From Streptomyces sp. GQFP (GTDB lineage Bacteria; Actinomycetota; Actinomycetes; Streptomycetales; Streptomycetaceae): a DNA stretch of 64,000 bases. Below the pieces are notes generated by a model. The model was not told the origin of the DNA. It worked only from the letters and a program-made list of their open reading frames with translations, and searched no databases. Numbering within the stretch: position 1 is the first letter of the stretch; each line of letters begins with the position of its first letter. A program made the translations under genes and the position numbers. Below, in pieces: positions 41,259-49,886 of the stretch. Location: the NCBI RefSeq assembly GCF_021545335.1, contig NZ_CP089312.1, positions 6,696,001 to 6,760,000 on the forward strand, in the 5' to 3' direction.

Positions 41259-42191
41259 TTGAACGCGCGGGTCGGTGGGGGCTTGTCGCACAGTTCCCCG
41301 CGCCCCTGTCGGGGCGCGTCACAGCGGCGGCGTGCTTCACGGGCGCTGTGGCTGTTCCCCGTGCCCGCACTCGCTCTCTACCTGTTCTTCTTCGCCTACC
41401 CGACCCTCCAAGCGGTTCAGTACGCACTCACCGACTGGGACGGGTACAGCGCCACCTATCACAGGGTGGGGCTGCGTAACTTCTCCGAACTCGCCACCGG
41501 GGACGACGTGTTCAGGAACGCGGCCGAGAACAACCTCAAGCTGACGGTGACCGTCGTCCTCGCGCAGACGGCGCTGGCGCTGCTCCTCGCGCTGTACCTC
41601 GTACGGACGACGAAAGCCTCAACTCTCCTGCGGGCGCTGTTCTTTCTGCCCACCGTGCTGTCGTCGGTGGCCGTCGCCTTCGTGTGGCGGTTCGTGTACG
41701 ACCCGGACGGTGGGCTGCTCAACTCGGCGCTCAGAGCGGTGGGGTTGGACTCCTGGCAGTCGGTGTATCTCGGCAATCCGGACGCGGCCGTGTTCTGGCT
41801 GGCGCTGACCCAGGTGTGGTTCCACGCGGGTCAGATGATGGTCGTCTACATCGCCGGACTCCAGGCGATACCCAAGGAGTTGTACGAGGCCGCCGAACTG
41901 GACGGCGCCGGGCGCGCGGCCCGGTTCCGGCACATCACCTGGCCGCTCGTCGCACCGGCCACCGGGATCGTGGTCGCCTACACCACCGTGCAGTCCTTCA
42001 AGGCCTTCGACCTGGTCCTCGGCCTCGGCGGCAACCCGCCAGGACCCGCCCTCGACCTGCTCTCCACCCGGGTCTACACGACCTTCTCCAACAACCAGTT
42101 CGGCTACGCCGCCGCCCAGTCCCTGGTGTTCATGGCGCTGATCGCGCTGCTCACCTGGGTCCAGCGGCGGGCGCTGCGGAGGGCTGCCTGA
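41259..42191 (+). CDS. Sugar ABC transporter permease 1 (MalF type)
   Basis: About 310 aa with six membrane helices, beginning at ALWLFPVPALALYLFFFAYP, and the EAA loop YEAAELDGAGRAARFRHITW that docks the ATPase. Start uncertain: TTG 41259 with GGGGTGGGCGG upstream, or TTG 41283. Both precede or fall within a dispersed repeat whose translation (SHSSPRPCRG) becomes the N-terminus. The next permease starts one base after its stop. Confidence 0.85.
   Translation: MNARVGGGLSHSSPRPCRGASQRRRASRALWLFPVPALALYLFFFAYPTLQAVQYALTDWDGYSATYHRVGLRNFSELATGDDVFRNAAENNLKLTVTVVLAQTALALLLALYLVRTTKASTLLRALFFLPTVLSSVAVAFVWRFVYDPDGGLLNSALRAVGLDSWQSVYLGNPDAAVFWLALTQVWFHAGQMMVVYIAGLQAIPKELYEAAELDGAGRAARFRHITWPLVAPATGIVVAYTTVQSFKAFDLVLGLGGNPPGPALDLLSTRVYTTFSNNQFGYAAAQSLVFMALIALLTWVQRRALRRAA
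41276..41320. repeat. Dispersed intergenic repeat, copy B, inside the permease 5' end
   Basis: GGGGCTTGTCGCACAGTTCC CCGCGCCCC followed by the GTCGGGGCGCG return arm. This is the reverse orientation of copy A's core. It overlaps the permease N-terminal codons. Confidence 0.75.
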
Positions 42192-42192
42192 C

Positions 42193-43008
42193 GTGCTCCA
42201 CAAAACCGTACGCCCCGCCGTCCTCATCCTGGGCGCCCTGGCCGTCGTACTGCCGCTGCTGGTGGTGCTGTTCGGCACGTTCAAGTCCCTGCCGCAGCTC
42301 TTCGACTCACCGCTGGCCCCGCCGTCGTCGCCCACCCTCGACAACTACCGCCGGGCGGTGGACGAGGGCGGACTCGGTACGGCCTTCACCAACAGCCTCG
42401 TCGTCACGGCGGGCGCGGTCGCGCTGACCCTGGTCGTCGCGAGCCTCGCCGCGTTCTTCTGCGCGCGGATGCCCGGGCGGATCGGCTGGGCGGTGTTCGG
42501 GGTGCTCGTCGCGGGGCTCGCCGTGCCCGCGCAGGCGGCGATCGTCCCGCAGTACGTGCTCTTCGACCGGCTCGGCCTGACGGACAGTCTGCTCGGCCTC
42601 GGCCTGGTGGACACGACGATGACGCTCCCGACGGCGGTGTTCATCCTCGGCGGCTTCCTCCGGACGATCCCCGAAGAGCTGTACGAGGCCGCCGAGTTGG
42701 ACGGTGCCGGACCACTGCGGACCTTCCGTTCTCTCGCCCTCCCGCTGACGAAGCCGGCGCTCGCGACGACCGGCATCTTCCTGTTCGTCATGGACTGGAA
42801 CGACCTGCTCTACCCGCTGCTCTTCGTCCGCTCCCAGGAACAGCGCACGCTGCCACTGGCGTTGCTGGACTTCCAGGGCGAGTTCCTCACCCAGTACCCG
42901 CTGCTGTTCGCGGGCGTCGTCATCGCGTCGGCGCCGGTGGTCGTCGTGTACGTGCTGCTCCAGCGGTACTTCGTGTCCGGGCTGACGGCGGGAGCCGTAA
43001 GAGGCTGA
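42193..43008 (+). CDS. Sugar ABC transporter permease 2 (MalG type)
   Basis: 271 aa from GTG 42193, one base after the previous stop. Six membrane helices and EAA loop LYEAAELDGAGPLRTFRSLA. Completes the lipoprotein-permease-permease set. Followed by a convergent lipoprotein gene 68 bp away. Confidence 0.9.
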   Translation: MLHKTVRPAVLILGALAVVLPLLVVLFGTFKSLPQLFDSPLAPPSSPTLDNYRRAVDEGGLGTAFTNSLVVTAGAVALTLVVASLAAFFCARMPGRIGWAVFGVLVAGLAVPAQAAIVPQYVLFDRLGLTDSLLGLGLVDTTMTLPTAVFILGGFLRTIPEELYEAAELDGAGPLRTFRSLALPLTKPALATTGIFLFVMDWNDLLYPLLFVRSQEQRTLPLALLDFQGEFLTQYPLLFAGVVIASAPVVVVYVLLQRYFVSGLTAGAVRG

Positions 43009-43076
43009 TGGGCCAACCCTTTTGACTTGGCGTCAGGAACTCCTCGCCCAACCTTCGCCCGACAAAATGGAATCTC

Positions 43077-43772
43077 TCACACCGCTTTCGCGCACCCCAC
43101 TGGCCGATCCCCGCCCAGTTGGACGTAAAGGGCCGTGGATGCAGGGCAGTTGACGCGTTTGACGACCGCCTCGGTCACCTCGTACTCCGGCTTCTTCTCG
43201 CCCGTCCCGTCGCACGCCGTCTCGCGCACCTCCCCCTGCCCCGCGCTGTACACGCAGTCGCCGACGATCGTGCGCGGACCTCCGCCGCCGCCCGGGTCGC
43301 CGGGGTGCGGGGCCTGGAGGTTGCGCATGCAGGAGTAGCCCTGCGGGACGGCCCCGTCGCCGTCCTCGTCGGCGGCGGGCCGCTGTTCGCTGATGTGCAG
43401 CACGAAGTCGGTGGTCGCCGGGCACGCCGGACCGGCACTCACCTTGCCGTCGTACCGGGCCACGACCCGGGCCGCCGCCCGCTCGCTGGTGCAGGGCACC
43501 TCGGTGAAACTGGTGGTGCCGAAGGAACTGCACTCGTCGACGGAGAGGAAGACGGTGCCGTAGCCGGTGGGCCGGGGCGGCGCCGGTCGCTGGTCGACCG
43601 CCGTACCGTCGGCGGCCCCGGAGGTCCCGGTAGAGGAACCGTCCTCGGAATCGCCACCTGACGCCAGCTGGCACCCCGTCCCCATGAACAGCGCGACCAC
43701 CGCGAGCACCGCGCAGGCGAGCACCCGCACGCGCACCACTTCCGTGGACCCCACAGAACGCCTCTTGCGCAT
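43077..43772 (-). CDS. Secreted lipoprotein of unknown function
   Basis: 231 aa from ATG 43772; a longer in-frame start exists but the RBS-like GGGGGG precedes this one. N-region RKRR, hydrophobic helix VRVLACAVLAVVALF, and lipobox MGTGC give a membrane-anchored lipoprotein. The mature part has eight or so cysteines (DECSSF, VPCTSE, PACPAT, YSCMRN, GDCVYS, TACDGT, VNCPAS, VGCAKA), probably disulfide-paired in two repeated segments. No family recognised. It may sense envelope conditions. Confidence 0.68.
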   Translation of the reverse strand: MRKRRSVGSTEVVRVRVLACAVLAVVALFMGTGCQLASGGDSEDGSSTGTSGAADGTAVDQRPAPPRPTGYGTVFLSVDECSSFGTTSFTEVPCTSERAAARVVARYDGKVSAGPACPATTDFVLHISEQRPAADEDGDGAVPQGYSCMRNLQAPHPGDPGGGGGPRTIVGDCVYSAGQGEVRETACDGTGEKKPEYEVTEAVVKRVNCPASTALYVQLGGDRPVGCAKAV

Positions 43773-44083
43773 CGCATCCCCCCGAGTACCCCCGCTCAGC
43801 GTGGCCCGCGCCGGCCGGGCCACGCCAGATGTCCAGAGGATTTGCGCCTATTGGGGGTGGTGCGCCGGTTGTGCGACGTACGGCGTGTACGCCGCCTTGC
43901 TTCTCTTTCCCGAGCGAGTTCGGCGAGATCAACTACGGTTCGGCAGCGCGCTGGAGGGGGGTGGTGCGTTGTCGGCTGCGGGCCCGGTGGGGGCTGGTCG
44001 CGCAGTTCCCCGCGCCCCTGAAAACCGTGGGCGCGGGGAACTGTGCGACCAGCCACGACGGCGCCGCAGTGCACTGACAACCG
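43773..44083. other. Intergenic region, 311 bp
   Basis: The right half holds the large hairpin repeat at 43992-44054. The left half should contain the lipoprotein promoter; I see no clear motif or gene. Confidence 0.5.
43992..44054. terminator. Dispersed repeat copy C forming a 26-bp hairpin
   Basis: Two inverted copies of the repeat core (43992-44017 and 44029-44054, one mismatch, 11-base loop) form a long hairpin 30 bp beyond the GH3 stop. Likely terminator for the GH3 gene, built from the dispersed repeat family. Confidence 0.78.
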
Positions 44084-45886
44084 TCAGTACGACAGCCCGT
44101 GGCCGATCGGATAAAGGACCCGCGTCGGATCCTCCGCGTCCAGCACCGGCACCGGCAGCTTCCCGCGTGGCCGGACCCGCCCCGCGATCACCCGTGCGGC
44201 GGCCCGGAGTTCGACGTCGGTCCAGGAGTACGAGGCCAAGTAGGCCTGTACAGCGGGCAGTTGGGCGACGTCGTACGGGTTGCGGAGCGCCACGCACACC
44301 ACCGGCCGCCCGGTGGTGAGGAGTTGGGCGACCAGGGTCCGCTGGCTTCTCGTGGCACCGACGTTGTACGTCCCGACGACCACCGCGTCCACCTCCCCGG
44401 TGGCGGCGACCGCCCGGGCGATGACGGCGGCGGAGGGCGCGGTGCCGGTCGAGAGGGCGGTCGCGGTGAAGCCCAGTTCCGTGAGGGCGCCCGCGAGGAC
44501 GGTGGTCGGCGGTCCGGTCGTACCGGACGGCGAGGCGGGATCGGCCCCGACGACGAGCACGGTCTTCTGCGCGACCCTCGAAAGGGGCAGCAGCTTCCGT
44601 TCGTTGACGAGGAGGGTGGTGGTCCGCTCGGCGATCCGGTCGGCGGCGGTGAGATGGCCGGCGACCCCGACGGCCCGGTCGACGCCGGCGTGGGTGACGT
44701 ACGGCCGGTCGAGCAGTCCGAGCCGGTTCTTGAGCCGCAGGACGCGCAGGATCGACGCGTCGAGCCGCGCCTCGGTCAACTCCCCCTGCCGTACGGCCGT
44801 GAGGACGGCGTTCCAGGCGATGTCGAGGGAGGGTGGATTGAGGAGCTGATCGACTCCGGCCTTCAAGGCCAGCACCGGAACCCGGTCGTCCCCGTACTTC
44901 TCCCGTACGCCCTGCATGCCCAGCGAGTCGGTCACCACGACCCCGTCGTAGCCGAGTTCCTCGCGAAGGATGCCGGTGAGGATCGGGCGGGAGAGGGTCG
45001 CGGGGTCGCCGGAGCCGTCGAGGGCCGGGACCATGATGTGGGCGGTCATGATCGAGTCGATGCCGGCGCGGATGGCGGCGCGGAACGGCGGAGCGTCGAT
45101 GGTGTTCCATTCCTCCCGCGTGTGCTCGATGACGGGGAAGCCGTAGTGGCTGTCGACGGCGGTGTCCCCGTGCCCCGGGAAGTGCTTGGCGGTGGCGGCG
45201 ACGGAGGCCCGCTGGTACCCGGTGACCTGCGCCGCGACCAGCCCCGCGACAGCGGCCGGATCGGCGCCGAACGACCGTACGCCGATCACCGGATTGGCCG
45301 GGTTGACGTTCACGTCGGCGACGGGCGCGTAGTCCTGGCGGATGCCGAGGGCGCGCAGCTCGGCGCCGCTGATGCTGCCCGCCGTACGGGCGTCGGTGCG
45401 CGAGCCGTTCGCGCCGAGGGCCATGGCGCCCGGGAGGAGGGTGGCGGGTTTGCCGACGCGGGCGACGATGCCGTGCTCCTGGTCGGTGGAGATGAGTACG
45501 GGCAGCCCACGGGGGAGGCCGAGCGAGGCCTTCTGGATCCCGTTGCTCAGATCGGCGATCTGATGGGGATCGCGGGTGTTGTGAGCCCAGGAGAAGTAGA
45601 TGATCCCGCCGACCCGGTACCTGGCGATCAGCTCGGCCGCCGTCCGGACGCCGATCTCCTTGAGGTTGGCGTCGATGTCGGCCTGGTCGGGTGCGGTGGC
45701 GGAGTGCCCGTACACCCGCATGACGAACAGCTGACCGACCTTCTCCTCCAGGGTCATCCCGGCGACGATCCGCCGGAACCGCGCGTCACTGTCGTACGGC
45801 TGTGCCTCACCCCCGAGGGCGAGCGCGGCACCGGTGCCGGCGGTCGCGGCGAGAAGAGCACGTCTGGTGGTGCCGGAGTCGCGCAC
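44084..45886 (-). CDS. Exported glycoside hydrolase family 3 (beta-N-acetylhexosaminidase-like)
   Basis: 600 aa. Twin-arginine signal (TTRRALLAATAGTGAALALG) indicates Tat export. The GH3 N-domain has DQEHGIVARV, the NagZ-type loop KHFPGHGDTAVDSHYGFP (catalytic His/Asp dyad of N-acetylglucosaminidases) and the nucleophile Asp in VVVTDSLGMQGV. A second alpha/beta sandwich domain follows (about 400-600). It likely cleaves N-acetylglucosamine or muropeptide/chitin fragments outside the membrane. An inverted repeat lies just upstream. Confidence 0.88.
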   Translation of the reverse strand: MRDSGTTRRALLAATAGTGAALALGGEAQPYDSDARFRRIVAGMTLEEKVGQLFVMRVYGHSATAPDQADIDANLKEIGVRTAAELIARYRVGGIIYFSWAHNTRDPHQIADLSNGIQKASLGLPRGLPVLISTDQEHGIVARVGKPATLLPGAMALGANGSRTDARTAGSISGAELRALGIRQDYAPVADVNVNPANPVIGVRSFGADPAAVAGLVAAQVTGYQRASVAATAKHFPGHGDTAVDSHYGFPVIEHTREEWNTIDAPPFRAAIRAGIDSIMTAHIMVPALDGSGDPATLSRPILTGILREELGYDGVVVTDSLGMQGVREKYGDDRVPVLALKAGVDQLLNPPSLDIAWNAVLTAVRQGELTEARLDASILRVLRLKNRLGLLDRPYVTHAGVDRAVGVAGHLTAADRIAERTTTLLVNERKLLPLSRVAQKTVLVVGADPASPSGTTGPPTTVLAGALTELGFTATALSTGTAPSAAVIARAVAATGEVDAVVVGTYNVGATRSQRTLVAQLLTTGRPVVCVALRNPYDVAQLPAVQAYLASYSWTDVELRAAARVIAGRVRPRGKLPVPVLDAEDPTRVLYPIGHGLSY

Positions 45887-46398
45887 GGGGGCGCTCCTTC
45901 CCTCGTGAAGGAAACTTCCGAGACGTTACGAATAACCGGGAAGTTTCTTCCAGTCAAGGGTGCGCACACTAACGGGAGATGGCCGTTTTTCCCCGGAAAG
46001 GGGCCGTCACCGGCGCATCGGAGGGGGGCGCGCCGGTGACGGCTCGCTGCCGGCCGCGGGCGGCTGGAGAGGGTAGGTCAGCGATCGCAGCCAGCAGCGA
46101 GGCCGACACCGCACCACGGTGACTCATCCGGCAGTCGTGTCGGTTGGACGGGGGCGGGTCGGGGTGGGTTCCCGGAATCCGGCCAAAATCGGGAAGTTGG
46201 TACGGGGGTGGACGGCGGGGCGGGTGCGATACCCACGCGGGGCGATCCGTAACCGGACCGACACACCGGAATCGCGTCAACCCTCTTCCATTCCAAGCCT
46301 GTTGGGCGATGATCCCACCAACGCCCTGCATGCTCTCTCGCCGCAGCAGTGCCAGTCGGGGGACCGGCCAGGGGAAGCCGAGACGGAGGAGGCGCGGG
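45887..46398. other. Intergenic region, 512 bp, between GH3 and amidase genes
   Basis: It contains the divergent promoters of two cell-wall enzyme genes and the GAAACTTCC/GGAAGTTTC repeat. Short open frames on the minus strand here have no RBS or recognisable product. No further element recognised. Confidence 0.5.
45910..45947. promoter_or_regulatory. Inverted repeat GAAACTTCC / GGAAGTTTC upstream of the GH3 gene
   Basis: 9-bp arms at 45911-45919 and 45939-45947, each half itself shaped GGAA-NN-TTCC. Located about 25-60 bp before the GH3 start; a plausible repressor site for an amino-sugar regulator. Not similar to the usual DasR box. Confidence 0.45.
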
Positions 46399-47316
46399 AT
46401 GGCGACGAAGACAGGACCTCAGAGATACCCGGGCGCCAGCCGGGCGAACTGGTACCAGGACGACTACCCGGGCGACTCGATGCAGGTCAACGTCGTCGTC
46501 CTGCACACCACCGAGGGGCGCAGCCTGCCCACGTACAGCGGTGGTTCGATGGCGCCCAACCTGACGGCGGTGCCGGATCTCGCCGCGAAGAAGCTGAAGT
46601 GGTACCAGCACTTCGACATAGAGACCTCGTCCCGGGCCCTCGCCAACAAGCGGGGCGGTGTCGAGACCAACACGCTCAACGTCACCCAGGTGGAGCTGGT
46701 CGGCACCTGCGACCCCAAGACGCACAAGAAGTGGACGACGGCGGGCCAGGCACACGTCTACTGGCCCGAGGCCCCCGAATGGGCGCTGAAGTCGGTCGCG
46801 CGGTTCCTGGCCTGGATGCACGAGGAGCACGGCGTGGCACTGTCCGGCCCGAAGGCGTGGCCGGACTACCCGACCTCGTACGCCGACGGCGGCGGCCAGC
46901 GGCTGTCCTTCGCCGAGTGGAAGGCGTTCAAGGGCGTCTGCGGCCACATGCACGTCCCGGAGAACGACCACGGCGACCCGGGCGGCATCGACTTCTCCGC
47001 GATCGTCAAGCACGCCAAGGACGAACTGGACGTGAACGACGACACCCCGACGCCGACCGTGCCCAAGCCGGTCGTGGTGCCCGCCTATCCGGGCCGCAAG
47101 TACTTCACGGCGGGCGCGGTGAACGACCACGTCCTCAAGCTCGGCAAGCAGCTGGTCAAGCGCGGCTTCGGCGACCACTACAAGGTCGGCCCGAGCCGCA
47201 GCTGGGGCGAGGCCGACCGCCTCAACGTCCGAGACTTCCAGAAGTCCCGCAAGGAACTGCGCGGCGACGCGGACGGCTACCCGGGGCCACTGACGTGGCG
47301 CCTGCTGTTCTCGTAA
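46399..47316 (+). CDS. N-acetylmuramoyl-L-alanine amidase with peptidoglycan-binding tail
   Basis: 305 aa. An amidase_2-like domain with zinc His in VNVVVLHTTEGRS and CGHMHVPENDHGDPGGIDFS (about 195-215). After a TPTPTVPKP linker, a C-terminal peptidoglycan-binding-like region (RKYFTAGAVNDHVLKLGKQL, WGEADRLNVRDFQKS). No signal peptide is visible, as in phage endolysins. It could be a domesticated lysin. ATG 46399 follows GGAGGCGCGG. No other phage genes nearby. Confidence 0.8.
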   Translation: MATKTGPQRYPGASRANWYQDDYPGDSMQVNVVVLHTTEGRSLPTYSGGSMAPNLTAVPDLAAKKLKWYQHFDIETSSRALANKRGGVETNTLNVTQVELVGTCDPKTHKKWTTAGQAHVYWPEAPEWALKSVARFLAWMHEEHGVALSGPKAWPDYPTSYADGGGQRLSFAEWKAFKGVCGHMHVPENDHGDPGGIDFSAIVKHAKDELDVNDDTPTPTVPKPVVVPAYPGRKYFTAGAVNDHVLKLGKQLVKRGFGDHYKVGPSRSWGEADRLNVRDFQKSRKELRGDADGYPGPLTWRLLFS

Positions 47317-47352
47317 CCGTGGTTGGCGCGCTGCCGAACCGCCGGTCCGGCA

Positions 47353-47389
47353 GCGCCCCTTAAGGGGCGCGGGGAACTGCGCGACAAGC
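47353..47389. repeat. Dispersed intergenic repeat, copy D, with perfect 18-bp palindrome
   Basis: GCGCCCCTTAAGGGGCGC (47353-47370) is fully palindromic and runs into the core GCGCGGGGAACTGCGCGACA AGCC. It lies 37 bp after the amidase stop; probable terminator. Confidence 0.75.
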
Positions 47390-47514
47390 CACGACGGCGC
47401 GGCAGCGAACCGACAACCGGAACCTCGCGCACTTCCCGCAGAGCGCCTACCGTTCATGGTCCATTTCGCGGACGTTCCGACGCGCGAGACACGGCCCGCG
47501 CGAGCATAGGGCCC

Positions 47515-48765
47515 ATGGCCGACGTACAGATCCCCGGTTCCAAGTCCATCACCGCCCGCGCCCTCTTCCTCGCCGCCGCAGCCGACGGAGTCACCACCCT
47601 CGTACGCCCCCTGCGCTCGGACGACTCGGAGGGCTTCGCCGAGGGCCTGGTCGGCCTCGGCTACCGGGTCGGCCGGACTCCCGGCGCCTGGCAGATCGAC
47701 GGCCGCCCGCAGGGCCCGGCGGCCCCCGAGGCGGACATCTACTGCCGCGACGGCGCCACGACCTCCCGTTTCCTGCCGGCCCTCGTCGCCGCCGGCCACG
47801 GCACCTACCGCTTCGACGCCTCCCCCCAGATGCGCCGCCGCCCCCTGGCCCCCCTCACCCGCGCCCTGCGCGACCTGGGCGTGGACCTGCGGCACGAGGA
47901 GGCGGAGGGCCACCACCCGCTGAGCATCCAGGCGGCGGGCGTCGAGGGCGGGGACGTCACCCTGGACGCGAGCGAGTCGTCCCAGTACCTCACCGCGCTC
48001 CTGCTCCTCGGCCCCCTGACCCGTAAGGGCCTGCGCATCCACGTCACGGACCTGGTCTCTGCCCCCTACGTGGAGATCACCATCGCGATGATGCGGGCGT
48101 TCGGGGTGGAGGTGCACAGGGAGGGCGCCGTGTTCGTGGTCCCGCCCGGCGGCTACCGCGCCACCACCTACGCCGTCGAGCCCGACGCCTCCACCGCCAG
48201 CTACTTCTTCGCGGCGGCGGCCCTCACCGGCGGCGAGGTGACGGTCCCCGGCCTCGGCACCGGCGCGCTCCAGGGCGACCTGGCCTTCGTCGACGTACTG
48301 CGGCGAATGGGCGCACGGGTGGAGACCACCGCCGACCGTACGACCGTCACCGGCACGGGCGAACTGCGCGGCCTGACGGTCAACATGCGGGACATCTCCG
48401 ACACCATGCCGACCCTGGCGGCCCTCGCCCCCTTCGCCTCCGGCCCCGTACGCATCGAGGACGTGGCCAACACCCGCGTGAAGGAGTGCGACCGCCTGGA
48501 GGCCTGCGCGGAGAACCTCCGGCGGCTGGGGGTACGGGTGGAGACGGGCCCGGACTGGATCGAGATCCACCCCTGTCCGCCCGGTACGGCTCCGGCGCAG
48601 GGCACGGACATCAAGACGTACGGCGACCACCGCATCGTCATGTCCTTCGCGGTGACCGGCCTGCGCACCCCCGGGATCACCTTCGACGACCCGGGCTGCG
48701 TACGGAAGACGTTCCCCGGGTTCCACGAGGCGTTCGCGGAGCTGAGCACCGAGCTGCCGCGCTAG
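47515..48765 (+). CDS. EPSP synthase (3-phosphoshikimate 1-carboxyvinyltransferase), divergent paralogue
   Basis: 416 aa. EPSP synthase landmarks: PGSKSITARALFLA near residue 7 (consensus has N where this has A), PLRSDDSEG, RDGATTSRFLPAL, NMRDISDTMPTLAALAPF, ANTRVKECDRLEA and YGDHRIVMSF. It would join PEP and shikimate-3-phosphate. The loop equivalent to NAGTAMR of the E. coli enzyme reads DGATTSR, placing Ala at the Gly96 position. It stands alone, not in an aro operon, so it may be a secondary or specialised copy. ATG 47515. Confidence 0.87.
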   Translation: MADVQIPGSKSITARALFLAAAADGVTTLVRPLRSDDSEGFAEGLVGLGYRVGRTPGAWQIDGRPQGPAAPEADIYCRDGATTSRFLPALVAAGHGTYRFDASPQMRRRPLAPLTRALRDLGVDLRHEEAEGHHPLSIQAAGVEGGDVTLDASESSQYLTALLLLGPLTRKGLRIHVTDLVSAPYVEITIAMMRAFGVEVHREGAVFVVPPGGYRATTYAVEPDASTASYFFAAAALTGGEVTVPGLGTGALQGDLAFVDVLRRMGARVETTADRTTVTGTGELRGLTVNMRDISDTMPTLAALAPFASGPVRIEDVANTRVKECDRLEACAENLRRLGVRVETGPDWIEIHPCPPGTAPAQGTDIKTYGDHRIVMSFAVTGLRTPGITFDDPGCVRKTFPGFHEAFAELSTELPR

Positions 48766-48916
48766 GGCGGTGCCCGGGGTCGCACCTGGGGTCTTCCCTG
48801 AGGCGTACCCCGAGGCGCGGTGGTCCGTGTCGTCCCTAATGTTCCCGGCGAGGGACGCGGAGGACGCCCGGCAGGGGGCCGGGCGGCACGCTTCCCGAAC
48901 GAGGGAGATGATTGCT

Positions 48917-49187
48917 GTGGGACCGAGCGACGTCGAGATCGTCCGGGTGTTCGCCCGGAAGCCGGCCAGCCCGAACGCCGACCCGACGCTGAACCCCAAC
49001 GAGCCGGCCGAGGTCGCGGTCGAGGCGGAGGCGGGCGACGCCATCTTCCAGATCGGGGCGCCCTACGAGGTCGAGATCACTGTCAAGGACCTCGTCGACG
49101 GCACGAACATCCCGACGACACCGGCCAACGTGGTCAGCGGGCAGCTCAGCCAGGCCCCCTGGGACAAGCAGCACGTCGCGTTCGTCC
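48917..49187 (+). pseudogene. Truncated gene of unknown family (5' part)
   Basis: GAGGGAG at 48901-48907 points to GTG 48917. The protein GPSDVEIVRVFARKPASPNA, YEVEITVKDLVDGTNIP then QLSQAPWDKQHVAFV looks like the N-terminal part of a secondary-metabolism or conserved hypothetical protein. Near 49187 the frame runs into sequence antisense to a LuxR-type gene, so the 3' end is lost. Confidence 0.5.
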
Positions 49188-49722
49188 CCTCTCCGGTGAG
49201 CAGCCGCCGCAACCCCTCGGGCAACGCCGGATCATCGGCCTCCCGTACGACGACGACCGTGAGCACCCGGTCGGCGCGCAGTCGGCGCAGGGCGAAGGCC
49301 AGCGCCTGGAGGGACGAGGAGTCCGCCCAGTGCGCGTCGTCCACGACGAGGACCAGCGGCCCGGCGGTACGGGTCTGGAGTTCACCGAGTACGTCGAGCA
49401 GCCGGGCGCCGGCGGTCGGCGCGTCGGCTGCCGGGGGCCGGGGGAGGACCTGCTCGTCGTGTGCGGTACGGGAGAGGAGCTGGTCGAGCAGCCCGAACGG
49501 AAGCCCGGTCTCGTTCTCCTCCCCGCATGCCCTCAGTACCTCGGCGTCCGGGTGCCCGGCGACGAAGCGCCCGATCAGCGCGGTCTTCCCGATCCCGGCG
49601 GGCCCGTCGACCAGCACGATCCGGGACGCCCCGGCGGCAACGTGCGCCAACTGCCCGTCCAGAGCCGAGAGATGACGGCCCCGCCCGACGAACGGACTGC
49701 CCTGGTCCCCCAGTTCCCCCAT
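49188..49722 (-). pseudogene. Truncated LuxR/MalT-type ATPase regulator (5' part)
   Basis: About 178 codons from ATG 49722: FVGRGRHLSALDGQLAHVA, Walker A DGPAGIGKTALI, Walker B LVLVVDDAHWADSSSLQAL. These match the N-terminal NTPase of large LuxR-family (LAL) regulators, normally about 900 aa. Homology stops after LPEGLRRLLTGE, where it meets the truncated plus-strand gene. The C-terminal HTH is gone, so it cannot act as a normal regulator. Confidence 0.7.
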
Positions 49723-49886
49723 ACCGGTCACTCCCCCAAGTTCCCGCCGCGGGCCCCCGCCGCCCCTGCCACCCTCGCGTACGGGGGAGCGCCGCTCAAG
49801 GGCCCGCCTGGACCAATCCGGGACACCGGGGACATGGAGGTCACGGTCGGGCAGCAGACGTACCCCACACGGAGGTCTCCGACCCG

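Noticed and set aside
45887-46398. Possible c-di-AMP (ydaO) riboswitch before the amidase
   Set aside because: Such riboswitches are common before Streptomyces wall hydrolases, but I could not find the conserved core sequences here.
46078-49044. 988-codon minus-strand frame
   Set aside because: Spans amidase and EPSP synthase coding regions in antisense; no domain.
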